22,083 nt of DNA. It comes from a virus. Below are positions 14,027 to 21,047 of this stretch, one piece after another (the stretch's first letter is position 1; every line of letters begins with the position of its first letter). A model generated the notes under the pieces. That model ran no database searches. It saw nothing but the letters and a program-made list of their open reading frames with translations, and was not told the DNA's origin. The translations under genes were made by a program, and so were the position numbers. Location of the stretch: positions 1 to 22,083 of IMG/VR virus record IMGVR_UViG_3300033145_001105; one strand, given 5' to 3'.

Positions 14027-14045
14027 AGTGCGTGATGGAGACCTC
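14007..14045. other. Long hairpin spanning a stop codon, before the major tail gene
   Basis: CTCCATCACGC (14011-14021) pairs perfectly with GCGTGATGGAG (14030-14040) around the loop GATGAAGT. GAGG (14007-14010) extends it with CCTC (14042-14045) past a one-base bulge, making 15 bp. It includes the TGA of the gp10-like gene and ends 32 bases before the major tail gene. There is no T-run. Confidence 0.65.
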
Positions 14046-14077
14046 GCGGGACAGCGTGAAATAGGGAGACGCAACTC

Positions 14078-14515
14078 ATGGCAACCTATGTACTCGGAAT
14101 GAACGCGGGCCTGTACCAGGGCACCGCCGGCGAAACCGATCCAACCTTGATGACCGAGGTGGATAACGTCCGCGACGTGACGCTCTCGCTGGAGGCCGGC
14201 GAAGCGGACATCACCACGCGTGGCAACTCCGGCTGGCGGGCCACGGCTCCGACGCTCCGCGAGTGCACCGTCGAGTTCCAGATGGTCTGGAAGCCCGGCG
14301 ATGCGGTCTTCGAGGCAATCAAGGCGGCGTTCCTCACCGCCGGCACCGTCGCCCTGGCGGTGCTCGACCAGAAGCGGACCATCTCCGGCGCGCAAGGGCC
14401 GCTCGGCGACTTCTCGATCACCAACTTCAGCCGCTCCGAAGCGCTGGAGGAGGCTATCGTCGCCGATGTGACGGCCAAGCTCGCCCGGTTCGAGGAATGG
14501 CACGAGGTGGTGTAA
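14078..14515 (+). CDS. Major tail (tube) protein
   Basis: The protein has 145 residues and is beta-rich. It matches the small tube-protein layout: an N-terminal YVLGMNAGLYQG, a helix-strand segment LMTEVDNVRDVTLSLEAGEADITTRGNSGWRATAPTLRECTVEFQMVW, then DAVFEAIKAAFLTAG, and a final GDFSITNFSRSEALEEAIVADVTAKLA strand pair. The phrase 'V.dvtl.ls..eaDvTtR.n.GWra...tLke..ve' is typical of tail-tube proteins of siphoviruses. AGGGAG precedes the ATG. The two genes after it are the tail chaperones, which is the canonical order. Confidence 0.88.
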   Translation: MATYVLGMNAGLYQGTAGETDPTLMTEVDNVRDVTLSLEAGEADITTRGNSGWRATAPTLRECTVEFQMVWKPGDAVFEAIKAAFLTAGTVALAVLDQKRTISGAQGPLGDFSITNFSRSEALEEAIVADVTAKLARFEEWHEVV

Positions 14516-14985
14516 TGAAGACCTTCACCGATGCGGCCGGCAGGACGTGGACGATCACGCTGAACCTCGGCACGGCGATGGCCGTGAAGGACAAGCTTGG
14601 CGTGGACCTGCTCCAGCCGGAGGCCGGCGATCCGCCGCTGCTGACCCGGCTGGGAACCGACGAGCTTCTGCTCGGCGAAGTGCTCTGCGCCCTGCTCGAA
14701 ACCCAGTTCGAGGCCAACAAGGTCACTGCCGAAGACGTGCGGGCCGGCTTCGACGGCGCGACGCTTCTGGCGGCACAAAAGGCCTTCTATGAGGAACTCG
14801 TGGATTTTTTCCAGAGCCGCGGCCGGTCGGACCGCGCCCGCGCCGTCCAGACGCAGGAGCGGATGATCGACGCGGCGGTCAAGGCCATCGAGACGCGGAT
14901 CGCCGGTCTGGACATCGACGAGACGATCCGTGGCGTGATGTCTGGCTCGTTGCCGGAGCCGTCGGAGTCGATCCCCGACCGCTGA
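14515..14985 (+). CDS. Tail assembly chaperone (G-type)
   Basis: The protein has 156 residues and its ATG shares one base with the stop of the major tail gene (TAATG). An N-terminal beta hairpin (FTDAAGRTWTITLNLGTAMAVKDKLGVDLL) leads into a helical body (ELLLGEVLCALLETQFEANKVTAEDVRAGFDGATLLAAQKAFYEELVDFFQSRGRSDRARAVQTQERMI). This is the G-like tail chaperone that coats the tape measure during tail assembly. The segment coding for residues 97-99 holds a canonical slippery heptamer, and the -1 frame stays open to the next ORF, so a G-T fusion is expected. The unshifted product ends in SGSLPEPSESIPDR. Confidence 0.85.
   Translation: MKTFTDAAGRTWTITLNLGTAMAVKDKLGVDLLQPEAGDPPLLTRLGTDELLLGEVLCALLETQFEANKVTAEDVRAGFDGATLLAAQKAFYEELVDFFQSRGRSDRARAVQTQERMIDAAVKAIETRIAGLDIDETIRGVMSGSLPEPSESIPDR
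14805..14811 (+). promoter_or_regulatory. Candidate -1 ribosomal frameshift site T_TTT_TTC
   Basis: In the chaperone frame the codons read GAT TTT TTC, giving the heptamer T TTT TTC that fits X_XXY_YYZ. Seven bases later GCGG (14819-14822) can pair with CCGC (14832-14835). A shift to -1 here enters a frame open to 15215 and gives a 233-residue product. A second slip-prone run, CCCC at 14973-14976 near the stop, is an alternative. Confidence 0.5.
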
Positions 14986-14987
14986 CG

Positions 14988-15215
14988 TTGCGGCAACTGC
15001 TCTGGATGGCCGAGGGCCACGGTCGCGACGAATGGGGCCGGATGTCGGTGTTGTGTGCGTTGATCGGCAACGCCCACCGCGACCCGAAGAAGGGCCGGGC
15101 ATTCAAGCCGTCGGACTTCGACCCATTCGGTCGCGAGCCGGGCGAGGTCATTGAGGTGAACCGAGAGAACATCGGACTTCTGAGAGAGGCCTTCACGGGC
15201 CGGAAAGGAATCTGA
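14988..15215 (+). CDS. Tail assembly chaperone C-terminal (T-type) segment, expressed probably by -1 frameshift
   Basis: The segment LRQLLWMAEGHGRDEWGRMSVLCALIGNAHRDPKKGRAFKPSDFDPFGR is the conserved T-like part of phage tail chaperones. The only start codon ahead of it is TTG 14988, two bases after the stop of the G-type gene and without a good ribosome-binding site. Its frame is -1 to that gene and stays open upstream through at least 14811, reading VAGAVGVDPRPLTLRQ just before the TTG; GVDPxPLTLR is itself familiar from such proteins. So the natural product is most likely a G-T fusion that binds tape measure and tube subunits. Independent TTG initiation by coupling to the upstream stop remains possible. 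Confidence 0.75.
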   Translation: MRQLLWMAEGHGRDEWGRMSVLCALIGNAHRDPKKGRAFKPSDFDPFGREPGEVIEVNRENIGLLREAFTGRKGI

Positions 15216-15216
15216 C

Positions 15217-15600
15217 ATGGACGCAAGCGGAATCATCGAGGCGGTGGGCAAGTTCCTCAACTCCGGCTTCGGCTTCGCCCTGGTGTGGGCTGGGCTCGTC
15301 GGCGTGTTCCTGTGGCTTGCCAGCCGCTATAACCCCTTCCAGGAGGCGTGGAAGAAGTACGAGGGCAGCATCATCACGGGCATCAAGCTGGCCGAGAAGC
15401 AGATTCCCGACGACACGCCCAACGCCGGCCTGGCCAAGCTCGACGCAGCCCTGCGGTTCGTCCTGAAGGCCTACGCCGAGGCCAACAACGGCAAGCAGCC
15501 GTCGGCCAAGGAAATCGAGCAGATCCGCCAGGGCATCCAGATCAAGCACGCCGACCTCGACCGCTTCGGCGGTCTGTCGAAGTCGAAAGAGGCCGCATAG
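15217..15600 (+). CDS. Holin-like membrane protein, single TM
   Basis: The protein has 127 residues. The N-terminal 15 residues are followed by a hydrophobic helix (residues 18-36, GFALVWAGLVGVFLWLASR), then a long charged amphipathic region (YEGSIITGIKLAEKQIPDDTPNAGLAKLDAALRFVLKAYAEANNGKQPSAKEIEQIRQGIQIKHADLDRFGG). One N-terminal TM plus a helical cytoplasmic tail with an 'lAEkqi.....aKldaal.yvlk' pattern recalls LLH-type phage holins. Two further membrane genes follow with overlapping ends. A membrane-anchored tail assembly role is the alternative, given its place between chaperone and tape measure. Confidence 0.7.
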   Translation: MDASGIIEAVGKFLNSGFGFALVWAGLVGVFLWLASRYNPFQEAWKKYEGSIITGIKLAEKQIPDDTPNAGLAKLDAALRFVLKAYAEANNGKQPSAKEIEQIRQGIQIKHADLDRFGGLSKSKEAA

Positions 15601-15755
15601 TGAAGTGGCTCGTCGCGCTCATCACGGCCGTGCTCCAGGCGCTTCTGCCATGGCTCGCCAAGAAGTCGAAGCCCACGGCCGAGGATGCCGACCCGGCGCG
15701 TGAAGACCGCGACAAGCTGCGGAAGAAGGTCCGCGAGCACTGGAGCAAGCCATGA
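15600..15755 (+). CDS. Small membrane protein, possible lysis accessory
   Basis: The protein has 51 residues from a GTG that shares its first base with the upstream TAG (TAGTG). Residues 2-22 are hydrophobic (KWLVALITAVLQALLPWLAKK), and the rest is a charged helix (DADPAREDRDKLRKKVREHWSKP). An AAAGAGG lies 7 bases before the GTG. It could be an inner-membrane spanin-like or antiholin-like subunit paired with the lipoprotein that follows in an ATGA overlap, but it is shorter than known i-spanins. Evidence is its tight coupling on both sides. Confidence 0.65.
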   Translation: MKWLVALITAVLQALLPWLAKKSKPTAEDADPAREDRDKLRKKVREHWSKP

Positions 15756-15973
15756 ATCTGCTGAAGCGACTGATCTGGTTCCTGCTTCCCATCCTGCTGC
15801 TGGCCGGCTGTGCGGTGCGGACGATCTACGTGCCGCACGGCACGCCCGTCCGCCTGCGCGAGACGGTCGAGAACGTGAAGGTCTGGGTCAAGGACGCCGA
15901 CGGCCAGACGGTCGCCGGCCGGATGGACCTGCCCGAGGGGTGGTATGCCTTACCCATGCCCGAGGAGGAGTAG
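15752..15973 (+). CDS. Small phage lipoprotein, possible outer-membrane spanin
   Basis: The protein has 73 residues. A short signal peptide (MNLLKRLIWFLLPILLLAGC) has a clear lipobox with Cys20. The mature 54 residues read VRTIYVPHGTPVRLRETVENVKVWVKDADGQTVAGRMDLPEGWYALP, a compact beta-strand pattern I have the impression is common in phage genomes near holin genes. Position after two small membrane proteins suits an o-spanin-like or other lysis lipoprotein, but classical Rz1 proteins are proline-rich and this one is not. It starts in an ATGA overlap. A GGAGGAG within its 3' end serves as the ribosome-binding site of the tape measure gene. Confidence 0.8.
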   Translation: MNLLKRLIWFLLPILLLAGCAVRTIYVPHGTPVRLRETVENVKVWVKDADGQTVAGRMDLPEGWYALPMPEEE

Positions 15974-15976
15974 TCC

Positions 15977-17983
15977 ATGCCGTCGGCCAAAGGCATCCGA
16001 GCAGGCCGGGCGTTCGTCGAACTGTTCGCCGACGACAGCAAGCTCGTGCGTGGACTGCGCCGGGCCGAGAAACGACTGAAAGCCTTCGGGGACCGCATCC
16101 GCAACCTGGGACTCAAGATCGCCGGCCTCGGTGCGGCAATGCTCGCGCCGCTACTCGGTGCGGCTAAGGCGTTCGGCTCCATGGGAGACCAGGTCGCCAA
16201 GATGGCCAAGCGGACCGGCCTGTCGGTCGAGGCACTATCGGAGCTTCGCTTCGTGGCCAGCCAGACCGGCACGTCCCTGGAGGCCCTGGAAACCGGCTTG
16301 CGCCGAATGCAGCGGAGCATCTACGACGCCGGGCGTGGGCTGAGCACACAGACCGACGCGCTGGCTGACCTTGGCCTGAAGTACAAGGACCTCAAGGGCC
16401 TCGCGCCCGAACGGCAATTCAAGCTCCTGGCCGATGCGATCAGCCGCGTGGAGGACCCAACCCGCAAGGCGGCGCTGGCACAGGCCCTGTTCGGCCGGGC
16501 CGGCACGCAACTGTTGCCGATGTTCGCACAGGGGGCCAAGGGGATCGAGACGCTCCAGAAGGAGGCCCGCCGGCTGGGGCTGACGATGAGCAGCGAAGAC
16601 GCAAAGGCCGCCGAGGACTTCACCGACGCACTCGACGCGCTCTGGAAGGTCGTCAAGATGGGCGTCTTTCGCGTCGGGGCAGCGTTGGCGCCGGTCCTCA
16701 AGCAACTGGCCAAAACGATCACAGACGTGGCTATGGACATCGGCGCGTGGATTCAGGCTAACCGTGAAATCATCGTCACGGTCATGAAGGTCGCAGCAGC
16801 CGTGGTCGCCGGCGGGATCGCACTGGCGGCGCTGGGCACCATCATCAGCGGCCTCGGCAGCGCGCTCGGCGTTCTCATCACGGTCGTTACGGGCGTCGGT
16901 GCAGTCTTCAAGCTGCTCGGTGCGGTGATTGCCTTCCTCGTCTCGCCGATCGGCTTGGTCATCGCAGCCGTGGCGGCGCTCGGGGCGTATCTGGTCTACG
17001 CGACGGGTGTCGGCGGCAAGGCGCTGACGTGGCTGGGTAAGAAGTTCGGCGTGCTCAAAGACGATGCGCTCACAGCCTACCAGGGCATCGCCGACGCGCT
17101 TGCCGCCGGGGACATCGGCCTGGCCGTCAAGGTGCTGTGGCTGACCCTCAAGATGGAGTGGACCCGCGGTATCAACTTCCTCGAAAAGGCGTGGCTCAAC
17201 TTCCGCAACTTCTTCATCCGGATCGGATACGACGCCTGGCATGGACTGCTGGCCGTGGTCGAGGTCGTCTGGCACGCGCTGGAGGTCGGCTGGATCGAGA
17301 CGGTCGCCTTCCTCGGCAAGGCATGGACGAAGTTCACCAGCTTCTTCGCCCGGACGTGGGAACGGATGAAGGCATGGGCGAAGAAGGCCTGGACGTGGAT
17401 CAAGGGCCTGTTCGACGACTCGACGGCCGAGTCGCGCGCCGCAACTTACGCAGAGATCGATCGGCGGAAGGAAGCTGCAATCTCCCAGATCAACTCGCAA
17501 GAGCAGCGCGACATCGCCCGCCGGGAGGCCGAGCGCCAGCGGAAACGCGAGGAAGCCGCCGCGGTGCACGAAGCGACCATGGCCGAGATCGGCCGGCAGA
17601 ACCTCCGCAAGCACCACGAACTCGATGCCGAGTACGAACGCCGCATGGCCGAGAACGAAGACGACCTGGCTAAGGCGCGGAAGGAATGGAAGGACGCCAT
17701 CGAGGCAGCCCGCAAGAAGCGGTCGCGCAAGGAAGCCGAGGGAGGCCCCGGCAAGCTCGACAGCGCCGATGACATCATCGACAAGGCGAATCGCGCCCTG
17801 GCCGGCATGGGCGACCTGCTCGCCGGCCAGGCCGCCAAGATCGGCGCGCAGGGCACGTTCGTCGCCGCAAACGTCCTGGGCCTACAGGCCGGCGGCGTGA
17901 GCGACCGCATGGCCAACGGCATCGACAAGATTGAACGCAACACCCGTCCGTTGCGGGACGCGGACAAAATCAGCTTCGCCTGA
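15977..17983 (+). CDS. Tape measure protein
   Basis: This 668-residue protein sets tail length and probably passes through the membrane during DNA entry. The N-terminal 250 residues are the usual TMP part: GRAFVELFADDSKLVRGLRRAEKRLKAFGDRIRNLGLKIAGLGAAML, then MAKRTGLSVEALSELRFVASQTGTSLEALETGLRRMQRSI and the LFGRAGTQLLPMFAQG motif. Residues 265-345 hold several hydrophobic Gly/Ala-rich segments. A Trp-rich amphipathic region (about 385-475) and a strongly charged coiled coil (about 485-600) follow. At roughly 0.15 nm per residue, the tail would be about 100 nm, typical of a siphovirus. GGAGGAG lies shortly before the ATG. Confidence 0.92.
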   Translation: MPSAKGIRAGRAFVELFADDSKLVRGLRRAEKRLKAFGDRIRNLGLKIAGLGAAMLAPLLGAAKAFGSMGDQVAKMAKRTGLSVEALSELRFVASQTGTSLEALETGLRRMQRSIYDAGRGLSTQTDALADLGLKYKDLKGLAPERQFKLLADAISRVEDPTRKAALAQALFGRAGTQLLPMFAQGAKGIETLQKEARRLGLTMSSEDAKAAEDFTDALDALWKVVKMGVFRVGAALAPVLKQLAKTITDVAMDIGAWIQANREIIVTVMKVAAAVVAGGIALAALGTIISGLGSALGVLITVVTGVGAVFKLLGAVIAFLVSPIGLVIAAVAALGAYLVYATGVGGKALTWLGKKFGVLKDDALTAYQGIADALAAGDIGLAVKVLWLTLKMEWTRGINFLEKAWLNFRNFFIRIGYDAWHGLLAVVEVVWHALEVGWIETVAFLGKAWTKFTSFFARTWERMKAWAKKAWTWIKGLFDDSTAESRAATYAEIDRRKEAAISQINSQEQRDIARREAERQRKREEAAAVHEATMAEIGRQNLRKHHELDAEYERRMAENEDDLAKARKEWKDAIEAARKKRSRKEAEGGPGKLDSADDIIDKANRALAGMGDLLAGQAAKIGAQGTFVAANVLGLQAGGVSDRMANGIDKIERNTRPLRDADKISFA

Positions 17984-17995
17984 GGCAAGGACGCC

Positions 17996-18814
17996 ATGCC
18001 TACGCTGACAGAGAAGATCGACAGCCGCGAATGGACCACCGGCGACAGGCCGGCGGTCACGCTGCACTATTCTTTAGCCGGCGTCGCCGACGATCTCACG
18101 GTCAAGGCCCTGCTCACAAGCTCCACCGCCTCCAGCTATGACGGCCTGGAGCGCGAGAGCATCCAGTTCGAGCCTGTCTGGGTCGATACCGCCGCCAACG
18201 ACGGCCTGTGGGATTGTCGCGTCCGCTACGTCGCGCCGGAGCAAAAGGAGCCGGAGGTCGGGGAGTCGAGCTTCAGCTTCGACACGGGCGGCGGCACCCA
18301 GCACATCACGCAGTCCATTACCACGGTGAACCACTACGCCGCACCGGGCAAGACCGCACCCGACTTCGGCGGCGCGATCGGCGTCACGCATGACAACGTC
18401 GAGGGCGTCGATATCACCGTGCCTGTCTACGCCTTCTCGGAAACCCACTACCTGGCCGACTCGTTCGTCACGCTGGCTTATCGCGGCACGCTGTTCAATC
18501 TGACCGGCAAGGTGAACAACGCCTCGTTCAAGGGCCTGGCCGCGGGCGAGTGCCTATTCCTCGGCGCGTCCGGCTCGAAGCGCGGCGCGGACGACTGGGA
18601 GATCACCTTCCGCTTCGCCGGTTCGCCCAATCGCAGCGGCCTGACCGTCGGCCCCATTACCGGCATCTCGAAGAAGGGCTGGGAATACATGTGGGTGCGC
18701 TACGCCGACACGGAGGACGCCGCCGCCAAGGCCATCGTCAAGAAGCCCGTCGCCGTCTACATCGAGCGAGTCTACGACGAAGGCAACTTCGCTTCGCTGG
18801 GGATCGGGACCTGA
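17996..18814 (+). CDS. Distal tail protein candidate, unrecognised family
   Basis: The protein has 272 residues and is beta-rich. AAGGA precedes the ATG by 5 bases. Two halves can be seen: residues 1-110, a beta-sandwich-like part with SREWTTGDRPAVTLHYSLAGVADDLTVKALL, and residues 115-272 with GVDITVPVYAFSETHYLADSFVTLAYRGTLFNLTGKVNNASFKGLAAGECLFLGASGSKRGADDWEITFRFAGSPNR. The second half recalls tail-tube/distal-tail beta-barrels ('G.vn...f.g..age.lflGasg...g.d.weitF.F..spn') that close the tail end. Position right after the tape measure fits Dit. No motif proves it. Confidence 0.8.
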   Translation: MPTLTEKIDSREWTTGDRPAVTLHYSLAGVADDLTVKALLTSSTASSYDGLERESIQFEPVWVDTAANDGLWDCRVRYVAPEQKEPEVGESSFSFDTGGGTQHITQSITTVNHYAAPGKTAPDFGGAIGVTHDNVEGVDITVPVYAFSETHYLADSFVTLAYRGTLFNLTGKVNNASFKGLAAGECLFLGASGSKRGADDWEITFRFAGSPNRSGLTVGPITGISKKGWEYMWVRYADTEDAAAKAIVKKPVAVYIERVYDEGNFASLGIGT

Positions 18815-18817
18815 GCC

Positions 18818-19651
18818 ATGGGCGACGCGATGAAAAAGGTCAAGCCGGGCGATCCGCTGGCCATCCCGGCCGCGACGTTCAACACCTTCGTGGACGCCGC
18901 TCGCGATTACCTTCAGCGTCGCCACGGCCAAGGCCAGCAGGCCACGCCCACCGGCCGGCACAACTGCATCGTCCCCGTCCGCAACGACAGCGGAGCCGAC
19001 CGCGAGCGATACGAGGTCCTCGGCATCGACTCGCCCGTCTTCGACCCGTCCAGCGACGAAGAGGCATTCAAGAACACCCCGGCGCTGTCCGGCGTCACGC
19101 CGGCGAAAGATGACCATACCGGCAAGTTCGCCGTCCTTCTGGAGCCTATTGCCGCCGGCGAAATCGCCCTGGCCGTCGCCGCGGGCGCGGTGCCCGTCCG
19201 CGTGAACGTGCCGGACGAGGACTACCCCTACCGCTTGGCCGAGGTGACGGACGGATCGGCCGCGAACCTCACCGCGGTCAAGGTCGGCTCGGCCGCGATT
19301 CTCTGGCGCGAAGGCGGCACCGGCGTCCAGTGGGCGCTGGTGCGGCTGGGTATCCTGCCCGAGCCGTCGGTGTTCCCGGTGGACCTCGCGCAGTACGGCG
19401 GCGACCAGGGCGACGATCAGAACCCGGCTACGTGGACCTACGACGTGACCGACCCGGTAAGCGGCGAGACGCTGGCCAGCGGCGTCGATCCCGTTGCCAC
19501 GCCGCACAAGTGGCAGCGACCATCGGTGGGCTTCATCATCCCGGCCACTTTCGGCTACGCCCACTGGGACGCCGAAGGCGAGCTTGTGCTCGGCTGGATC
19601 AACGAGGTCGCGGACCAGGAGCCGTGCGAGACCTCGGAGTCCCAGACGTAG
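18818..19651 (+). CDS. Tail-tip structural protein, unrecognised family
   Basis: The protein has 277 residues. The N-terminal segment KVKPGDPLAIPAATFNTFVDAARDYLQRRHG is a helix. A long beta-rich region follows (NCIVPVRNDSGADRERYEVLGIDSPVF, GKFAVLLEPIAAGEIALAVAAGAVPVRVNV, NLTAVKVGSAAILWREGGTGVQWALVRLG), and the last 60 residues (ATWTYDVTDPVSGETLASGVDPVATPHKWQRPSVGFIIPATFGYAHWDAEGELVLGWINE) look like a second small beta domain. Such 'PGdpl.ip..tfN.fvda' openings are shared by phage tail proteins of unknown role. A second ATG at 18830 is possible as the start. The call as virion protein rests on position. Confidence 0.75.
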   Translation: MGDAMKKVKPGDPLAIPAATFNTFVDAARDYLQRRHGQGQQATPTGRHNCIVPVRNDSGADRERYEVLGIDSPVFDPSSDEEAFKNTPALSGVTPAKDDHTGKFAVLLEPIAAGEIALAVAAGAVPVRVNVPDEDYPYRLAEVTDGSAANLTAVKVGSAAILWREGGTGVQWALVRLGILPEPSVFPVDLAQYGGDQGDDQNPATWTYDVTDPVSGETLASGVDPVATPHKWQRPSVGFIIPATFGYAHWDAEGELVLGWINEVADQEPCETSESQT

Positions 19652-19662
19652 GAGGGCCGGGC

Positions 19663-20298
19663 ATGTCTACAACGGGCAAGGCAGTAGCTATCGCCAGCGG
19701 CAAGCGGGGCGTCCTCGCTTCGGGCAAGGCTGCGGTCTACAACGCCGACGGCCAGTGCGCTGCCTGCTGTATCGAGTTCCTCCAGACCTGGAGCTTCACC
19801 GACGTGGGCTTCATCGACGGTGGGCAAAATGGGGCCTCCCGCGCCTACGACGACCCGGCCGACGTGCCGGCCAGCCCGTGGACCATTCTGAACGACGGTC
19901 GAAGCCTGCGACTGGATTGGGAAGACGACAACAACTGCATGAACCACAACCCCAACACGCAATCGGCAACGGCGACCTGCGAGATCATCGTGCCGCGCGA
20001 CACCCTCATGACCGTTGCGTGGTCGGGGATGGGCGAGACGCAGGACCCCAACTACGAACTGATGAGCCTGTACGTCAACGGCCTGCTTGTCGGCTCGGCC
20101 CACGCCCCCGGCGGCAAGCTCGGCTGCGCCGGCGGCATGGCCCCGGTCGTCTCCAACCCGCCGCCACCCCAGCAGGTGCTTCTGACGACCGGCCCGCACA
20201 CGCTGTTCATCGACGCGACCACGAACGACCCGCTCTATCACTTCGGGGCGTGGTATCGGTTCGACCTGACCTTCGAGGAAGTGCCGCCCGCACCGTGA
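19663..20298 (+). CDS. Predicted tail fibre/receptor-binding-type beta-sandwich protein
   Basis: The protein has 211 residues; the start ATG 19663 follows AGGAGG closely. Residues 1-35 hold short repeats (KAVAIASGKRGVLASGKAAVYNADGQCAACC) including a Cys-x2-CC group. Residues 40-211 read like a lectin or carbohydrate-binding beta-sandwich: WTILNDGRSLRLDWEDDNNC, CEIIVPRDTLMTVAWSGMGETQDPNYELMSLYVNGLLVGSAHAPGG, QQVLLTTGPHTLFIDATTNDPLYHFGAWYRFDLTFEE. This is the last virion gene before the lysogeny end, a usual place for host-binding proteins. Function is inferred from fold pattern and place, with no family match I can name. Confidence 0.75.
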   Translation: MSTTGKAVAIASGKRGVLASGKAAVYNADGQCAACCIEFLQTWSFTDVGFIDGGQNGASRAYDDPADVPASPWTILNDGRSLRLDWEDDNNCMNHNPNTQSATATCEIIVPRDTLMTVAWSGMGETQDPNYELMSLYVNGLLVGSAHAPGGKLGCAGGMAPVVSNPPPPQQVLLTTGPHTLFIDATTNDPLYHFGAWYRFDLTFEEVPPAP

Positions 20299-20305
20299 GG
20301 AAGCT

Positions 20306-20782
20306 ATGCTGATCCGCCGTTCCATCGCCGCTTTGAAACGCACCGCCCGCGCCCGGCCGGCGGGCTACGTCGAGTCCGTGCTCGCATCCGCCGAGCGCGC
20401 CGACAAGGCCCACTACTGGATCGACCTGGCCAACTACCTCGACCTCTGCCGGCGGCATGGCACGTTCAAGGGCGCCTCACCCGCCGCTGGCCGCCTTGCC
20501 GTCGCTCCGGGAATCCACGAGGCCCAGCCGATCCCCGCCCGCGAAGCACCACCGCCCCGCGAAGGCATGGTCCCCCAGCCGACGCCCGAACCGGACGCCA
20601 AGACCCAAGCTACCGCCGAAGCTGCCGTCGCCAGGCTCGCCGAGATCAAGCGCCGCTTCGCCATCTGCAAAGCCTGCGAGCACTCGCGGGACGACGGTTT
20701 CGCCTGCGCCCTTCACACCGGCTGCTGCTTCGGCCGCTTCCGCAGCGACCTCGCCAACCGCTGCCCGGCCGGCCGGTGGTAA
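20306..20782 (+). CDS. Cys-rich C-terminal phage protein, possible zinc binding
   Basis: The protein has 158 residues. The N-terminal 60 residues are basic and helical (LIRRSIAALKRTARARPAGYVESVLASAERADKAHYWIDLANYLDLCRRHG), the middle is a Pro/Ala linker, and the end is CKACEHSRDDGFACALHTGCCFGRFRSDLANRCPAGRW with six cysteines arranged CX2C, then C, then CC, then C, closing in CP-x-x-x-W. Small phage tail-region proteins often end in this 'C..C......C......C...........CP.GkW' form, which could bind zinc or an Fe-S cluster. Function is unknown. GAGGAAG lies shortly upstream of the ATG. Confidence 0.8.
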   Translation: MLIRRSIAALKRTARARPAGYVESVLASAERADKAHYWIDLANYLDLCRRHGTFKGASPAAGRLAVAPGIHEAQPIPAREAPPPREGMVPQPTPEPDAKTQATAEAAVARLAEIKRRFAICKACEHSRDDGFACALHTGCCFGRFRSDLANRCPAGRW

Positions 20783-20800
20783 GCAGACCATTTGCCTCCG

Positions 20801-20842
20801 GCTTCGGTAAGCACTTAACATGGAGCCGAGCGTCACCGAAGC
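20801..20842. repeat. 8-bp inverted repeat and direct repeat before the integrase cluster
   Basis: GCTTCGGT (20801-20808) and ACCGAAGC (20835-20842) form a perfect inverted repeat with a 26-base spacer. GGTAAGCA also occurs twice, at 20778-20785 and 20806-20813. The stretch sits between the last tail-region gene and the integrase cluster and includes the likely start of the next ORF. An operator or recombinase-related site is possible but unproven. Confidence 0.35.
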
Positions 20843-21047
20843 TAGAAGTTGCGAAAAGGAGCGAAATTTCACTTTCAAGCCCGGTCGCCGTGACGTAAAA
20901 TGCCATATAGAAAGGGCTTATGGAGATGAACGGCGAGAGCTATTCCAACCGAGTCGCCAGCAGGTGCGAGACGCCCGAAGCTGGCTGGTGCGGGTCATCG
21001 CCCGCCGTGCCGTCGAGATTCTCCAAGCCCAGGAGACCGGCCCATGA
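20820..21047 (+). CDS. Small protein coupled to the serine recombinase; start uncertain
   Basis: The C-terminal part, QQVRDARSWLVRVIARRAVEILQAQETGP, is a clear amphipathic basic helix, and the stop overlaps the recombinase start (ATGA), which speaks for a real gene. Only ATG 20820 gives the full 75 residues, but the N-terminal half is coded by a less GC-rich stretch (20843-20930) and looks less protein-like, so the real start may be a GTG near 20979. It could be a recombination directionality or regulatory partner of the integrase. I do not recognise a family. Confidence 0.5.
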   Translation: MEPSVTEARSCEKERNFTFKPGRRDVKCHIERAYGDERRELFQPSRQQVRDARSWLVRVIARRAVEILQAQETGP

